The notes under the pieces were generated by a model. The model was not told the origin of the DNA and searched no databases. It saw nothing but the letters and a program-made list of their open reading frames with translations. Below, piece by piece: positions 22,333 to 33,639 of a DNA stretch of 64,000 bases (its first letter is position 1; each line of letters begins with the position of its first letter). The stretch is from Ziziphus jujuba (lineage: Eukaryota; Streptophyta; Magnoliopsida; Rosales; Rhamnaceae), in contig NC_083379.1 in the NCBI RefSeq assembly GCF_031755915.1, positions 3,669,501 through 3,733,500 of the forward strand, written 5' to 3'. The translations under genes and the position numbers were made by a program.

Positions 22333-24695
22333 AATATGCTAAATCTAGCTTTATTAATGATAATTGTTGACAAAGTAAGAGAAAAATGACATTAAGAAGT
22401 GAAAGCATTCAATTTGTAGTTGCTAGAAAAATTACAATAGGTTTTATCGGTAATTACCGAAACCCCTATGGTAATCCCATTTTACCAATTTTTTGGCCCC
22501 CACAAGTCCCCTAATGTGTGTTAAATGCAAAAATATGCAAAATATACATTTTTCAATGATCCTAAAGAGAAAAAACTCCAAAAGTTCTGAAAAAGTTCTC
22601 AAATTGGCATAAAAATTTGATACCGTAGGGCCTTCGATAATTACCGAAGAAACCTGCCGTAATCAATTTATAGTTGCTGGAAAAATTACCGTAGGTTTTA
22701 TCGGTAATTACCGAAACCCCTATGGTAATCACATTTTACTAATTTTTTGGCCCTCACAAGTCCCCTAATGTGTGTTAAATGCAAAAACATGCAAAATATA
22801 CATTCTTCAATGATCCTAAAGAGAAAAAAACTCCAAAAGTTCTAAAAAAGTTCTCAAATTGGCACAAAAATTTGATTACCGTAGGGCCTTCGGTAATTAC
22901 CGATGAAACCTACTGTAATCAGTTTAAACTTGCCGGAACATTTACCGAAGCTTTCATCGGTAATTACCGAATGCCTTATGATAATCACATTTGACAACTT
23001 TTTTGGCCCCTATAAGTCCCCTAATGTGTGTTAAATGCAAAAACACGCAAAATATAATTTCTTCAATGATCCTAAGGAGAAAAAATCCCAAAAATTCTGA
23101 AAAAGTTCTCAAATTGGCAAAAAAACTTGATGACCATAGGCCTTCGATAATTACTGATGAAACTTATGGTAATCAATTTAAACCTGCTGGAAAAATTATC
23201 GAAGGTTGCATCGGTAATTACCAAATGCCCTACAGTAATCACATTTGACAACTTTTTTGGCCCCCACAAGTCCCTTAATGTGTGTTAAATGCAACAACAT
23301 GCAAAATATACATTTTTCAATTATACTAAGGAGAAAAAACCCCAAACGTTATGAAAAAGTTCTCAAATTGGCAAAAAAACTTGATTACCATAGGGCCTTC
23401 GGTAATTACCGATGAAACCTATAGTAATAGATTTATACTTTCTGGAAATATTACCGATGGTTTCATCGGTAATTATCGAAGGCCCTATGATAATCAAATT
23501 TTTGTGCCAATATAAGAATTTTTTCAAAACTTTTGGGGTTTTTTCTCCTTAGGATCATTGAAGAAAGTATATTTTGCTTGTTGTTGCATTTAACATACAT
23601 CAAGTGACTTGTGGGGGCCAAAAAGATTGTCAAATGTGATTACCGTAGGGCCTTCGGTAATTACCGATGAAATATTTGATAATTTTTCCAGCAAGTTTAA
23701 ACTAATTACCATAGGTTTCATCGGTAATTACCAAAGGCCCTACGACAATCAAGTTTTTTTGTCAATTCGAGAACTTTGTCAGAACTTTGGGGTTTTTTCT
23801 CCTTAGGATCATTGAAGAAAGTATATTTTGCATGTTTTTGGATTTAACACACATTAGGGGACTTATGGGGGCCAAAAAAGTTATCAAATGTGATTACCGT
23901 AGGGCCTTTGGTAATTACCGATGAAATCTTCGGTAATTTTTCCAGCAAGTTTAAACTGATTACCGTAGGTTTCATCGGTAATTATCGAAAACCCTAAGGT
24001 AATCAAGTTTTTTTGCAATTTGAAAATTTTTTCCTAACGTTTGGGGTTTTTTCTCAGAATCATTGAAGAATATATATTTTGCATGTTTTTGCATTTAACA
24101 CACATTAGGAGACTTGTAGGGGCCAAAAAAGTTGTCAAATGTACCGTAGAGCCTTTGGTAATTACCGATGAAATCTTTGGTAAATTTTCTAGCCAGTTTA
24201 AACGGATTACCGTAGGTTTCATCCGTAATTACCGAAGGCCCTACAGTAATCAAGTATTTTTTGCCAATTTGAGAACTTTTTCCTAACGTTTGGGATTTTT
24301 TCTCCTTAGAATCGAAGAACGTATATTTTGGATGTTGTTGCATTTGACACTCATTAAGGGACTTTTGGGGGCCAAAAAATTGAAGAAATGCGATTACTAC
24401 TGAGATTTCGGTATTTATCGATGAAACCTACGGTAATCAAATTTTTTTGCCAATTTGAGAATTTTTTCCAGACTTTTGGGGTTTTTTCTGTTTAGGGTCA
24501 ATGATGAATGTATATTTTGCATGTTTTTGCCGAAAACACGCATTAGCGGACTCTTTGGAGTCAAAAAATATGTGAATTAATGTTACCGAAAGCGTATCGG
24601 TAATCATCTTTGTTTGAATTTTTATCACTACCAAAGGTCTTCTTTTCTCTTATTTTGTCAACGATTATCATGACTAAAGCTAGATTCTGCATATT
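22333..24695. repeat. 2.36-kb inverted repeat made of tandem ~255-bp palindrome-bearing units
   Basis: The outer ends are inverse copies: AATATGC then ATCTAGCTTTA at 22333-22352, and TAAAGCTAGAT then GCATATT at 24675-24695. Inside, a unit containing GGCCCCCACAAGTCCCCTAA recurs at about 22501, 22755, 23011 and 23266 (spacing 254-256). It then recurs in inverse orientation at about 23609, 23861, 24113, 24361 and 24551 (spacing about 250, the last shorter). The turn-over point is near 23.44 kb. Most units hold two copies of the 12-bp palindrome CGGTAATTACCG or near variants, about 68 bp apart, roughly sixteen in all. Short open frames here are by-products. A transcript would fold into a long hairpin. 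Confidence 0.9.
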
Positions 24696-24876
24696 AAGAT
24701 ACCATTAATATAGGATGTCATAATATTAAACATACGATTTACATTGAAAATTTATTAAAGTACAAGTCAACAGCATATTTTTTCTAAACAAGCTAGTGTC
24801 TTCCGGGCCAAATAAAAGGTTCTCCTCAATGCTCTTGTATTCAATAAATTTCAAAGCGAAGACGCCACAATCACCC

Positions 24877-27800
24877 CTACAGAATAGCATTAATGAATAA
24901 CATTAATGAAAACCAACCACGTGAATTTCCACACGTAAGCACAATTAAACAGCAGCAATAGAAGTGGTTGGAAATGACAACACATTCATACCCATTATCT
25001 TGGCAGGGTGCATCCTTGATCATGGTCATCATGAATGGCTCTAAAGTGGGAAGAACTTCCGGATTCTTCTCGTAATATCCCCCATCCCTCAATAGGTAAG
25101 GCAGCATATACTTAAGGCATTTCGCATTGTCCAACTCTTTATTCTGGACATATTTATTTCCCATATTTGGATTGTATAAATCCATATGTTGAGCCTTCAA
25201 GTCCACACATGCTGCCAACCAATAGGCACCTCCATTGTTGACAGGGATGTACACCTGAAAATTATACCGTAACGTCATTATCCACAAATTGGGAAACTTA
25301 ATCAGAATTTTTTTAAATATATGTATAGACTTACATGATCACATCTCCACCACGGCACTCTAAGTTTGGGTGACTTCCCACGCACATAGCTACGAAGTGT
25401 CGAATCACATGAATATGTGCTTTGAGATGCCTCCCATATGGGATAACGGCCTTTGATGGATGACTGCTAAATAATTAAATAGATACAATATAAAATGTCA
25501 TCAATATAACATTAAGCAACGCAGTAACATCCCATCTTCTTACCCAAAATAACATGTCTAATATGGCACTGTTGTGGGTGAATATCTTCTCATTCTCAAA
25601 CCGCCATTTTCGTATGAAATACAAAATAGTATCAATATGCTGCAAAAAACATTAAAGGAAATAAAAAAACAAGTGTGAGGTGATAAATAAAACATCATTC
25701 CAAACGTACGAACACAATGAATTTACATGGAAGTAAAGTATATAACTTGCATCGAAACTCAACCATCTTGCAGGGGTAAGTAACTCAGCAAAAAAATTCT
25801 TCCCCATCATCATATAAGATGTACACATGGTCGCTCCATTCGGTGCCACCCTATACCACTCATCGAACGCCCTTTCCTTCGATGCATCAATATGTCAATT
25901 AAGATTAAATTTGACCTTCTTCTTATAGGGGTCGATGTAAGGAGAGATGACATGATGTGACTGGTGGTAAACTCTACCGAATCGGCTTTTATCACCAACT
26001 TTATGCATCTAAGCCTCCACCTCACTCTTAGCTAATTGGTCATGATATGGACTATTAGTTGAAGTACTAATATCCCACCCCAAATGCAAAGGCCGATATG
26101 GCACCAAAACCCAGGAATCCTCCACATAGGCTCCTCCAGGTACGATAGGCTCGAACAGTTTTGTACAATCGTCATCCTCCTTCCTACCATTGGAACCGTC
26201 TATGGGTGCATAAAATTCTTCGGCTTGCTTTCCAAATGATGGTACCAGAGGGGATGATGGTCGCACCGAAGATGATGGTGAATGGGTGTGCATATGATGT
26301 TCGGCCTCCAAAACACAGTGGTTATTTTGCAGTTCCCAAAAACTAACAAGTAATTATTGAATTACAATATATAATTTAATAATGCTGAAACGCTAAAGTA
26401 TACTATGTTGTCTAAATGATACCTGATGCTTCAGTTGGTCAATAACAGAACTAAGCATCTTCCTTAATGATGCGATCTTTTGCTTCACTTCGTGATGACA
26501 ATCATCCACAAATTTCTTTAATTCATCAAATTTTGCCTCCAAGCAAGCAAGCTAATTAATATCAATATCCAAAACATAAGTTAATATATATTAGTACAAC
26601 ATATGAAATGCAAATTTGCGTGCAAGTAACAATTGCATACCCTGAAATTAGCATCTGGAGGGGCACTAGAATGCTCCTCAGCTTTGGACGCATCTTTAGC
26701 ACCAATGCTGGCTATCGGTGCTACAAGTGATGGTGTCGTATAGCGAACTTTATGTATGTTCACTGCTATTGTTTGCCAGTAATCCATAGTCTTCTCCTCA
26801 TTGGTAGCGTCTAACCTCCAGTGCGCAACATACTGCATGAAATGAAAAAAGGAAAAAAAAAGTAAATTTGAAAACTGGACATTGATAATGTAACTTGAAT
26901 GTAGTCGTACCATATAGTTTAAATAAATTTGCCTCACCTTGCTATTTGAGGTGAACCAATAATGGACAGTAAAATGGCTTGGTTGACTTGTAGCATGCCA
27001 TCCAAGGATCCTCGGACAATGGATTTCCCGCCGCTCGACAAAATGGTTACCAAAATCAGGGATTGCTTCAAACCCCCACACCTACAAAATATAAATTATA
27101 GGTTATTAAATATAATTTTTAAGTAAACACTACATGTATTAAATATATTACCGTACTTGAAACACCAATGGAAAACCTACGATTGTGATTTATTCTTTAC
27201 TGCACGTCCTCTATGGTGGAATGCATTGTGCAATGAGTCAATTGTCTCCTTGTAGCTCAAAAACCCCCAAGGGTAGGAATTAAATACCTCCATATCAGCA
27301 ACCAAATCAATGAATTTTCTATTTATTTGAACCCTCGGATCCATTCCGAGTACACCATGAACTAAGAAATATAGTAATGTAATTCCTACAGCATCCCAAT
27401 CATCCACATAATCTGTACCCTTGAATATTCGAGCCAGTTCGGGCAGTTTCAAGTCAGTCATGTCTTCTAGCAACCTCGTGCGCAGCTCATTTCCTTTTGG
27501 ATTTAGCATATCATATATGGAAGGGCACCTACAAAACTTTAAACCACTAATTAGTGCAAATTCCCACTTCGTAAACTGCACTCCAAATCCGCCGAAGTTA
27601 AACTCCAGTACTTCTGGATCGTTGGACACAATTCGTCTGCAAAATAGGTGATGCACTAGATGGCCAGAGAACTTGAGGTTCTTCATGTCAAGTAAGTGTC
27701 CAAAACATGTTTGTCTATACTTTTCCAGCTGCTCACTTATGAGGACACTTGTAATTACTTCATTCGCTTCTATTGGATTCCCGAATGAATGTGCCCTAAC

Positions 27801-28336
27801 TTTAAATATATCGGCATTCTGAAAGATCCGTTCCTTTGGAGCGTCATTGGCCTGCAAAATGAATTACAGAAATGGAACAAATGTCAACCATTTAATCATA
27901 CCCTATTTTTCCACCCTACCTTGATAATAATAATTTTCAACCAAATGTTAAGACATATGGGTTCACATTTTTGCACTAGTGGTAATTACCGATGAAACCA
28001 TCAGTAATCAACCTACAATGAACTAAAAAAAATCTCGATGGCCATTGGGTGAAGCTTTTCTGAAGTATTCACATTTATGAATAAATACCGACAGATCTAT
28101 TATCACTTACCGCACTAAACTACATAAATGAATATAAAACTTACCATCTCAGATGGGGAAGAGGAGAGTGGAATGTGCCCTGGAAGTTTGGTGGTTTCTT
28201 TCTCAGCTTTGGATTGATGCCTAATAGTTCGTCGACGCTTAGAGTCGGGTGCTGATATGCTGCCACTGCGTCTCTTAGTTTGCATCATCTTAACTCCCTT
28301 CTTCGATTGAGATCGCAAATTCCTTTTTTGTGCCAT
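24877..28336 (-). pseudogene. DUF1985 / Ulp1-type cysteine protease gene of the MULE, broken
   Basis: Nine GT-AG exons: 28145-28336, 27157-27851, 26938-27081, 26641-26832, 26423-26551, 25727-26342, 25544-25639, 25335-25466, 24877-25254. The product starts MAQKRNLRSQSKKG (basic, nuclear-signal-like). Exon 2 is a DUF1985 domain (GHLVHHLFCRRI, FALISGLKFC, PWGFLSYKETIDSL, GFPLVFQ). Exon 5 is coiled-coil-like (LEAKFDELKKFVDDCHHEVK). Exons 8-9 hold the C48 peptidase core (DHVYIPVN ... WLAACVDL ... DNGYECVV). Breaks: exon 2 is one base short (frameshift near 27190), exon 6 is one base long at its start, and stops lie at 26009 (TAG) and 25895 (TGA). The catalytic His position is Tyr (GGAYW) and the Asp position Asn (DLYN); only the Cys stays. 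Confidence 0.85.
27976..28012. repeat. Isolated copy of the GGTAATTACC palindrome in intron 1 of the Ulp1 relic
   Basis: GTGGTAATTACCGATGAAACC followed by ATCAGTAATCAA matches part of the unit of the array at 22333-24695, 3.3 kb away. A further isolated copy lies at about 22234-22263 (ATGGTAATTACCGATGCATC), just left of the array. Confidence 0.8.
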
Positions 28337-28540
28337 TATAAAATACAACCTATAAATTTAACTTGACAACATTAATAACTTTTTAACTACCTTTAGCCAC
28401 ATAGTCAACTATGTATGCATATATAAATAACCATAATCCTAAATTACGAACACATAATTTATATAATTCTAAACAATACAAAATAACCATTTCAATTTAA
28501 ATTGCCAATGCTGCTCATTTTCATCTACATTTAAAGTGTA

Positions 28541-28566
28541 TATATATGTGTATATATATATATATA
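28541..28566. repeat. (TA)n microsatellite
   Basis: AT dinucleotide run with a TGTG interruption, upstream of the Ulp1 relic. Confidence 0.9.
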
Positions 28567-28803
28567 ACTACATATAAACAACTTAAAATAACATAGAATT
28601 TGATCAAACACATTTATTTATCCAACCAATTCCACATTTTTTATCACTTCCAAAATTAATTTATATTAGTTTTAATTTTTAAGCTTGTGCCAAACTATAA
28701 ACCTTAATCAACTCCATATTTTTTTCTCCTTTTGAACCCCAAAACTCTTTTTAAAAAAAATTAAAAATAAAAAAAAAGGTTGACATCATCGATTACATCA
28801 GCA

Positions 28804-28941
28804 AAACGACAAGTGGTCCCTCACACACAAACAAAAACGACATGTCGTTTCTAATTAAAGACATGTCATCTTAATAGGACGACGTGTCGTATGGCTGGCC
28901 GACCGAACGACATGTCGTTAGTAACAGACGACACATCGTTC
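28804..28941. repeat. Cluster of ACGACATGTCGT palindromes near the right MULE end
   Basis: AAACGACATGTCGTTT at 28835-28850 is a perfect 16-bp palindrome and AACGACATGTCGTT at 28906-28919 a perfect 14-bp one. Related half or near copies occur at 28804-28819, 28858-28869, 28878-28891 (ACGACGTGTCGT) and 28927-28941 (ACGACACATCGT). All lie within 140 bp, about 500 bp upstream of the Ulp1 relic's ATG and about 800 bp inside the right end. They could be protein-binding sites, for transposase or for a host factor. Confidence 0.8.
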
Positions 28942-29439
28942 GCTTCTCCTTTAACCTCCAGCTGGTCGACCCGAACCGGGTCTCGTACCCAAATTCTGAC
29001 CAGAAATTTTCTCCCACCTTCGGCCACCGTTTCAGGCCAAACCGGTCCCTTTTTTTCTTCTCTTCATTTCCTACTGATACCCAGTGTCAATCTATCCTAA
29101 AACTTAAATTTTAATAACTTCCATATAAAAACCTTAATCTAACATAAATTTCAAATTTTTAACCGGTTTTTTAAACATCAATAAAGCGATTCACACTTCT
29201 AAATATATCACATTGTACTCAAGAAATATTATATATTTTTAAAATTCCAAGTATTTGATGTAAATATGAAATCCACAATATATATACATCACACACGACA
29301 ATAAACAAAAAACAAAAAAAAAAATTACCTGATGATGCTTATAAGTGGATTAAAAAAATAGAAAAAAATAGTTTTTTGTTTTTTAGTTGAAAAGTTAAAA
29401 GGGTTTTTCGTGGTGTGTAATATGATGTAGAATGGGATG

Positions 29440-29708
29440 AAGTAAAGGTTTTTGGTGGAAATAGATTGGAAATTAATATAAAAGGATATGGATGTCTTTT
29501 GAAATTATTTTAAGATTATAATTGATATGGTAAAAATAAAAAAAAATTGAAAGAAAAGGGGTATATTTCATTAACGCCCTGCCAAGGAGGGTAAAGGGCC
29601 AAATTCCCTCCTATATTTAGGTGTAATGTCCATAATTTGGAAAAAAACCCAATTCAGTGTCCTCATATGAAACGTGCACATTTTTTGAAAAAAGAACTGG
29701 GCATTTCA
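29440..29708 (-). repeat. Right terminal inverted repeat of the MULE
   Basis: Inverse, diverged match to 16258-16520, anchored by GGGCCAAATTCCC at 29596-29608 and GGGGTATATTTCATTAA at about 29559-29575. The outer edge is near GAAATGCCCAG (inverse of 29697-29707). Confidence 0.6.
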
Positions 29709-29719
29709 TTTTTTTTCTT

Positions 29720-30222
29720 TTTTAGCAGAGGAGAGAAACCCCATTCATTTTCTTCTCTATTTAATTACTGAACTGTCCACCAAATTGCCAGTCTTTATGC
29801 TCAAATTAAAGTGTTTTTCACTTAGTTTCTCTTTCCAAATTTTCCAAATATCCCTTTGCATGTTGAAAAGAAAGTAGATTTTTAAAAACATCTATTTTTT
29901 GTGTTTTCAAACAAATTTTCTGACTCCAAATGAATTTTTTTGTATTAAGACAAGATTTTTAGCTTATTAAAGTATTTAGTTTATTTATCAAGCAAATAAA
30001 ATAGAGCATCATATAATGATACAAAAAAAAAAAAGAAAAAAAAGAAAAAAAAAAAGGGGCACACGCACAATTCAAAAAGTGATTGGAGAGACAGAACTGC
30101 ACTTAGCAGTTGGCAGTTTGTGTGCATTTTCGTAATATTTGGCATTGGCATCTTATCTTATCGTATCCTATATTTGCAAATCACAGAAACAGATTAAAAA
30201 ATTAAAAAAAGAAAAAGAAAAA
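29720..30222. other. Between MULE and Y3IP1
   Basis: AT-rich, A-rich tract at 30020-30056, then the presumed Y3IP1 promoter and leader. No TATA box or other element can be assigned with confidence. Confidence 0.4.
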
Positions 30223-33200
30223 ATGCCGTTGAGTGTGCAAATGCTTCAATGGGCGCCAATTTCATCCACCCCTTCTTCTTCTTCTTGCTTTGGTAGGTTT
30301 GCAGTTTTGGTTCACTGTTACCATCGTTCCTTCAATTCCTATCCCAATGGCGGAGTCTCAGCTCTCAACCTCGGTTTCCACTATCTTCCAACCCCAAAGA
30401 GGAGAAGTGCAATCGTTCTCGCCGGCATGGAAGACACTGAACTCCGAGCTTCAACTACCCCACAAGATAACAAGCTCGACAAAGACGATGCCGATCCTCA
30501 AGACCTCGAATACGTCCGCCAAATCAAAAGGGTATTATTTTATTTACCATTCACTAATCCTTGAATGATCTCTGTTTTCCCTTCTTACAGTTTTATTTTA
30601 TTTTATTTTATTTTTTTCTCTTCCTCTCTTATCTCTATCAGGTTTTGGAGCTTCTCCGCAAGAACAGAGACATGCTCTTCAGTGAGGTATTTGCATTTCA
30701 TTTTTTCTTTACTTCAAGCCCCTTTTGGTCTTTCAGAATTTATTAAGCTCATTTTCAATAGAACTTGTTCTGCAATGCGGAAAAATTAAGTATCAGTAAG
30801 CAATTCATTTTTGCTGTTTCACATTTTTGTAGGTTAAGTTAACCATCATGATTGAGGACCCACGAGAAGTTGAGCGCAGGAGATTGCTTGGCATTGAAGA
30901 TCCCGATACCCCAACAAGGGAAGATTTAGCAGAAGCTTTGGAACAAGTAAGTTTGTGATTTATTTATATGTTCTCAAAATTTTATTATTTTCAGCTGGCT
31001 GTGTTTACTCCTATTACTGTAACTCCAATAAATCTGAAGTTATATTCTTTAAATTTGATTCTAGAGTAGCAGAGAAAAGGCTGAATTCATTGAACATTGT
31101 TTACGAACTCATTGAATAACTACTTACAGTATGCGACCAATCTAATGAAACAGCAGAGGTATCAATGATATAAAATGGTGTACATATTATCTTACAAATC
31201 TTTTAGACAATTCCATAAAGTGGCTTACTACTCCTACAGCAAAAGTAAAGTGTGGTCCTGAAATCTTCATTCTCAGCACATTTGATTGTCTGTATAGACT
31301 TATGGTAGTATGCATGGGCTTTTGATTCCCAATATTGCTTTTTCATTCGGTTAATTTTGTGCATAGTTACTTCATGACAAGACAATTCTTTTCTTACCAT
31401 GTCAACTTCTATTTGCAAGAAAATATCTTAATTGGCCGAAGTCTTTAGTTTGAAATATCTTTTTCAAATGGTTCTTCATATGTTCAAACAAGGGCTACCA
31501 ATGCGACAAGTAGACATGCAAAATTAAGATGTGCAACTATTTGAGCACAAGTCTTCTTCTTCTTCTTTTTTATTTTTTTTGGGGTAAATGTCTACAGCAC
31601 AAGTTTGTGTATACTTTTATTGTGACTATTTGAGCATTTAAGCACTCAATACCGTCATCTGGAGTATACTTGACTTAAAACTCCCACATACAACCAACAA
31701 GTTCCTTCCCCATCTGGTAACTTAATGAGTTCCCATCTACCTCTAGATGTTCAGACATTCATTTTCTCTTGCATAAAGATGCTTCCACTCTAGATAACAT
31801 AAAGTATCCTGAAAGTCTAAGAGACATAACAAAATTGCAATAGTAGACCTTTTAACTTCATTAAGAGCAACAGAAGGTTGAGATCAACAGTTGGAATAGG
31901 AGGGTGAGAGTATGTGGATCTCTAATAAGACAAGATGATTGATATTAAAGTATCAATGTGCTGTATTACATATTTCTCTATGTTTGAATGTGAGTAGTAG
32001 TATGCAATATGTATTATTGTTAGTATTACATGTTAAGACGTAGCTATCTCTTTCTCATTTGTAGAAATACTGAAAAATTTGATTTCATGAGTTTGTTTTT
32101 TCTCAACTTATTAGGTGAATGAAGGGAAAGTCCCGGAAAACCGGGTTGCTCTTCAGGTGCTGGCTGAAGAAATGCTGCAATGGCCCAACCTAGAGGTAAT
32201 ATTGTAATTTTAGCACAATAGTCATAGATTTTAGAGACGTTATATTTTTATTTTGTTTGGGTAATGTCCTTGATTGTTGCATGCCAAGTTAGAATTTTTT
32301 TTTTTTTTTTTTTTGGGTCTTTTACTTGTCATTTTACTTTTCTTTATTTCTTCTTTTTTATCTCTAAGAAGACGTGCCAATATCAACATAGGGTTCTTGT
32401 AAGAAAACATATTACCTGGGTATACTTCTAGAAATTTCTTTTTTTGGCAGAGCCTTTTAATAGCAATATTTGTTATTAAGGAAAAAAGAAGGGACATAAT
32501 ATGACAGCTTGCTGCTTAATAGAACTATCAAAATTGCATTTTTGTGGGCTGTCAGCTGGATTAGTTCCATGCCACTAGGTCCTTCAAAAAAGATCAGCAG
32601 CAAATGATGATATGCAGGATGAACAAAATAAAATTTTATTCTCTAGTAAACTGGAAAACATAGTGAAAGATATACTACCAGCTATTATTTGTGTGGTAAC
32701 ACATTAGCCTATCACTCAGATGATACATTCCTGGAAGAATGTTCTTAACTTGTATTTATTCGTACATCCTTAAAAAATATATTATCAAGCAGAACAAATT
32801 GCTTATCATGAGTTTAGATTCCGATTTGCTAGACAAGGGTCAACTATGTACTCATATTTCTTTGACAGGCACTGCTATAAGTATCCACACAACTCAATTT
32901 CCTACATGCTGTTTCGTATATAGGTTGAAGCAACAAAGAAAAAACCCAGCAAATCCTTATATGCAAGAGCCACAGATACCGGTATTGATCCTCAAGAGGC
33001 TGCTAGGAGACTGAACGTCGATTGGGATACAGCTGCTGAGATTGAAGATGAAACCAAGGATGATAGTGAAGTGCCTTCAGTTGTGGTTTGATACTTTGGC
33101 CTTCTCCTAAACAATTTAAATAATGCTTTCTTGCAATTACTGGATTTACTGATTTAACGAATGTGTATCGTTATATCTTCTCCAAAACAATTTGTAGTTA

Positions 33201-33637
33201 CCACTAGTTATGTTATGAAAACAGTGTTCGTTTACTCTTAAAGTATTAGAAGAAAATACACTGCACCATGGTTATGTTGACCAATATTCAAAACAGAATT
33301 GTTATATATAATCTAAAACCTAATAAAATACTATATTTTATTTCAAATTGAATTGTTATAGTTAATCTAAAACCTAATAAAATACTATATTTTATTGCAA
33401 ATTTTTTGCTTCTTTTGGTTCATGCATGCTGACCGTTGATTAAATTCCAAAATTATGAGGGCTGCAGTAAATGACTAATCTAGCTTATTAATTTTGTAGA
33501 TTCTGTAGTTAATCTCCAGGTTGTATAAAAAGTTTATAATCTTGCAGGGTTATGGAGCGCTGTACTTAGTAACGGCTTTTCCTGTGATCATTGGTATCTC
33601 AGTTGTATTGATTTTATTTTATAATTCTCTCCAGTAG
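30223..33637 (+). CDS. Y3IP1: Ycf3-interacting protein 1, chloroplastic
   Basis: Thylakoid-associated assembly factor that works with Ycf3 in building photosystem I; the Arabidopsis protein is also described as CEST, linked to stress tolerance. Six exons with GT-AG borders, all phase 0: 30223-30531, 30642-30686, 30833-30946, 32115-32195, 32924-33085, 33548-33637. They give 266 residues. Residues 1 to about 65 are Ser-rich with few acidic residues, as in a chloroplast transit peptide. The conserved body contains YVRQIKRVLELLRKNRDM, VKLTIMIEDPREVERRRLLG, TREDLAEALEQVNEGK and GIDPQEAARRLNVDWD. The last exon is a C-terminal membrane helix (TAFPVIIGISVVLILFYN) ending SLQ. An in-frame ATG at 30139 lies upstream, but its peptide is Lys-rich and unlike a transit peptide, so 30223 is preferred. 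Intact. Confidence 0.95.
33296..33403. repeat. Tandem duplication, 54-bp unit, in Y3IP1 intron 5
   Basis: Two adjacent copies of a 54-bp unit starting GAATTGTTATA and containing AATCTAAAACCTAATAAAAT, differing at only a few bases. The near identity implies a recent duplication. Confidence 0.9.
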
Positions 33638-33639
33638 AA

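Larger units (their letters stand above)
16255..29710. mobile_element. Large decayed Mutator-like element carrying a DUF1985/Ulp1 gene
   Basis: The two ends are long, diverged inverted repeats. GGGAATTTGGCCC and TTAATGAAAAATACCC at 16378-16427 correspond, in inverse, to GGGAATTTGGCCC and TTAATGAAATATACCC around 29562-29610. Similarity extends outwards through AATGTGCA and inwards for roughly 200 bp more. Between them lie the C-terminal part of a MULE transposase (+) and a DUF1985-Ulp1 protease gene (-). Ulp1-bearing MULEs (the KAONASHI group) are known in plants. Exact ends are not fixed: both flanks are T-rich (ATTTTTTTTTC at 16244-16254, ATTTTTTTTC at 29708-29717), which could be a target duplication or chance. 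The coding parts are broken, so the element cannot be autonomous. Confidence 0.72.

Noticed and set aside
22779..24634. Series of 62-85 residue open frames sharing ITVGPSVITDETYGN-like peptides on both strands
   Set aside because: They are translations of the tandem palindromic repeat, appear in both orientations and lack start or splice support.
22333..24695. CRISPR-like reading of the regular repeats
   Set aside because: Units of ~255 bp in a plant nuclear transposon, with no short spacers; this is not a CRISPR array.
16244..29717. ATTTTTTTTC-type sequence at both MULE flanks as target duplication
   Set aside because: Low-complexity T runs on both sides make chance agreement likely; kept only as a possibility.
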